Origin: Prevotella sp. UBA3675
Lineage (GTDB): Bacteria; Bacteroidota; Bacteroidia; Bacteroidales; Bacteroidaceae
Assembly (NCBI GenBank): GCA_002372235.1
Contig: DFJI01000010.1
Location: 1 to 6,911, forward strand
Direction: 5' to 3'
DNA: 6,911 nucleotides
Shown here: positions 6,509 through 6,911 of the stretch, in pieces
How the letters are laid out: each line of letters starts with the position of its first letter
How positions within the stretch are numbered: position 1 is the stretch's first letter
Translations under genes and position numbers: made by a program
Notes under the pieces: generated by a model
Databases searched by the model: none
What the model was told of the DNA's origin: nothing
Seen by the model: the letters and a program-made list of their open reading frames with translations, nothing else

Positions 6509-6847
6509 TTATGCCTCAGCAGGCTGGGCATCACGGGTGGGATCACGGTAATAGACCTTTCCCTCAATAAACTCCTGAGTGGCCAACAGCGTGGGCTTCG
6601 GCAACTTCTCGTAGTAGCGCGAGATTTCAATCTGCTCGCGGTTTTCGAACACTTCCTCCAGTGAGTCGTTGTAAGAGGCGAACTCAGCCAGTTTCTTCGA
6701 CAGGTCTTCCTTGATTTGCACCGAGATCTGGTTAGCGCGCTTGGCAATGATAGCCACACTCTCATAGATGTTACCCGTCTCGTCACAGAGATCCATGAGG
6801 TTGTGTGTTACGGTGTTGACAGGAGCTTTTGATTTCTTGTAATCCAT
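6509..6847 (-). CDS. rpoZ: Omega-like (Rpb6 family) subunit of RNA polymerase, Bacteroidetes type
   Basis: This 112-residue protein is the Bacteroidetes form of the omega/Rpb6 subunit, which latches the beta-prime subunit and helps RNA polymerase assembly. Residues 25-46, GNIYESVAIIAKRANQISVQI, carry the omega core pattern (Asn-x-Tyr-Glu, then Ala-Lys-Arg-Ala-x-Gln-Ile), compared with the N-R-Y-E ... A-A-x-R-A-R-Q-hydrophobic pattern of E. coli RpoZ. The C-terminal half is charged and helical, with KLPKPTLLATQEF (81-93) toward the end. Such proteins are often left as hypothetical in annotation. It is the first gene of the cluster in the window, with a candidate promoter 26-58 bases upstream and an A-rich, Shine-Dalgarno-free leader. 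Confidence in the gene is very high; the omega assignment rests on the short core motif and on its DUF4293 neighbour. Confidence 0.85.
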   Translation of the reverse strand: MDYKKSKAPVNTVTHNLMDLCDETGNIYESVAIIAKRANQISVQIKEDLSKKLAEFASYNDSLEEVFENREQIEISRYYEKLPKPTLLATQEFIEGKVYYRDPTRDAQPAEA

Positions 6848-6864
6848 GTTTGAAATTTTATTTT

Positions 6865-6880
6865 TAATTTTCGAAAATTA
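6865..6880. repeat. Perfect 16-base palindrome over the candidate -7 box
   Basis: TAATTTTCGAAAATTA reads the same on both strands, centred between 6872 and 6873, 18-33 bases upstream of the omega-like gene start. It contains the candidate -7 element as its right half. It could be an operator, a by-product of an AT-rich promoter, or a small hairpin at the start of the message. Confidence 0.6.
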
Positions 6881-6905
6881 TAATGTCCCTCGTTCAATGT
6901 TCAAC
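6873..6905 (-). promoter_or_regulatory. Candidate Bacteroidetes-type promoter for the omega-like gene
   Basis: On the minus strand GTTG (6905-6902) is followed after 21 bases by TAATTTTC (6880-6873). This resembles the Bacteroidetes primary sigma factor consensus TTTG, 19-21 bases, TAnnTTTG, with one mismatch in each box. A start a few bases downstream would leave an AT-rich leader of roughly 20 bases before the ATG at 6847, as expected for the phylum. The upstream gene is outside the window, so this could also be an internal promoter. Confidence 0.45.
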
Positions 6906-6911
6906 GTTCAA
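6891..6911 (-). repeat. Three tandem heptamers TTGAACG / TTGAACA / TTGAACG at the right window edge
   Basis: Read on the minus strand, three directly adjacent 7-base units share TTGAAC and end in G, A and G. The array touches the window edge, so more copies may lie outside. The middle unit supplies the candidate -33 element of the omega-gene promoter. Confidence 0.75.

Overview
The window looks like a chromosomal housekeeping segment from a member of the Bacteroidales, most probably of the Prevotellaceae. This rests on three things: the Bacteroidetes-type omega-like RNA polymerase subunit next to a DUF4293 membrane protein, mostly Shine-Dalgarno-free leaders, and a promoter that fits the Bacteroidetes TTTG / TAnnTTTG pattern better than an E. 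coli type. The genus is inferred from the feel of the proteins, not from a search.

All nine genes lie on the minus strand, so transcription runs from the right edge to the left edge. In that order they are: an omega-like RNA polymerase subunit (6847-6509), a four-helix DUF4293 protein (6473-6027), the ribosome-assembly GTPase YsxC/EngB (5978-5373), an ABC-F ATPase of the Uup type (5360-3534), RecR (3481-2867), an unrecognised four-helix membrane protein (2847-2419), a family 2 glycosyltransferase with an extra C-terminal domain (2422-1295), a GNAT acetyltransferase (1298-792), and the N-terminal third of a UvrD/PcrA-type helicase (781 to the left edge, cut off). Gaps are 52 bases or less, two junctions are 4-base ATGA overlaps, and no terminator hairpin is visible, so the set could be one long transcription unit. 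The only clear promoter candidate is at the right edge, upstream of the omega-like gene.

Functionally the unit starts with transcription and ribosome-related genes (omega, YsxC, ABC-F), continues with DNA repair (RecR), passes through a translationally coupled envelope-type cassette (membrane protein, glycosyltransferase, acetyltransferase), and returns to DNA repair (UvrD/PcrA). No stretch over 300 bases lacks a gene. There are no rRNA or tRNA genes, insertion sequences, prophage genes or CRISPR arrays. The points most worth a second look are a perfect hexanucleotide triplication inside the helicase P-loop codons, the Rossmann-like tail on the glycosyltransferase, and the heptamer array plus 16-base palindrome in the promoter region of the omega-like gene. 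I did not find a convincing new multi-gene system.
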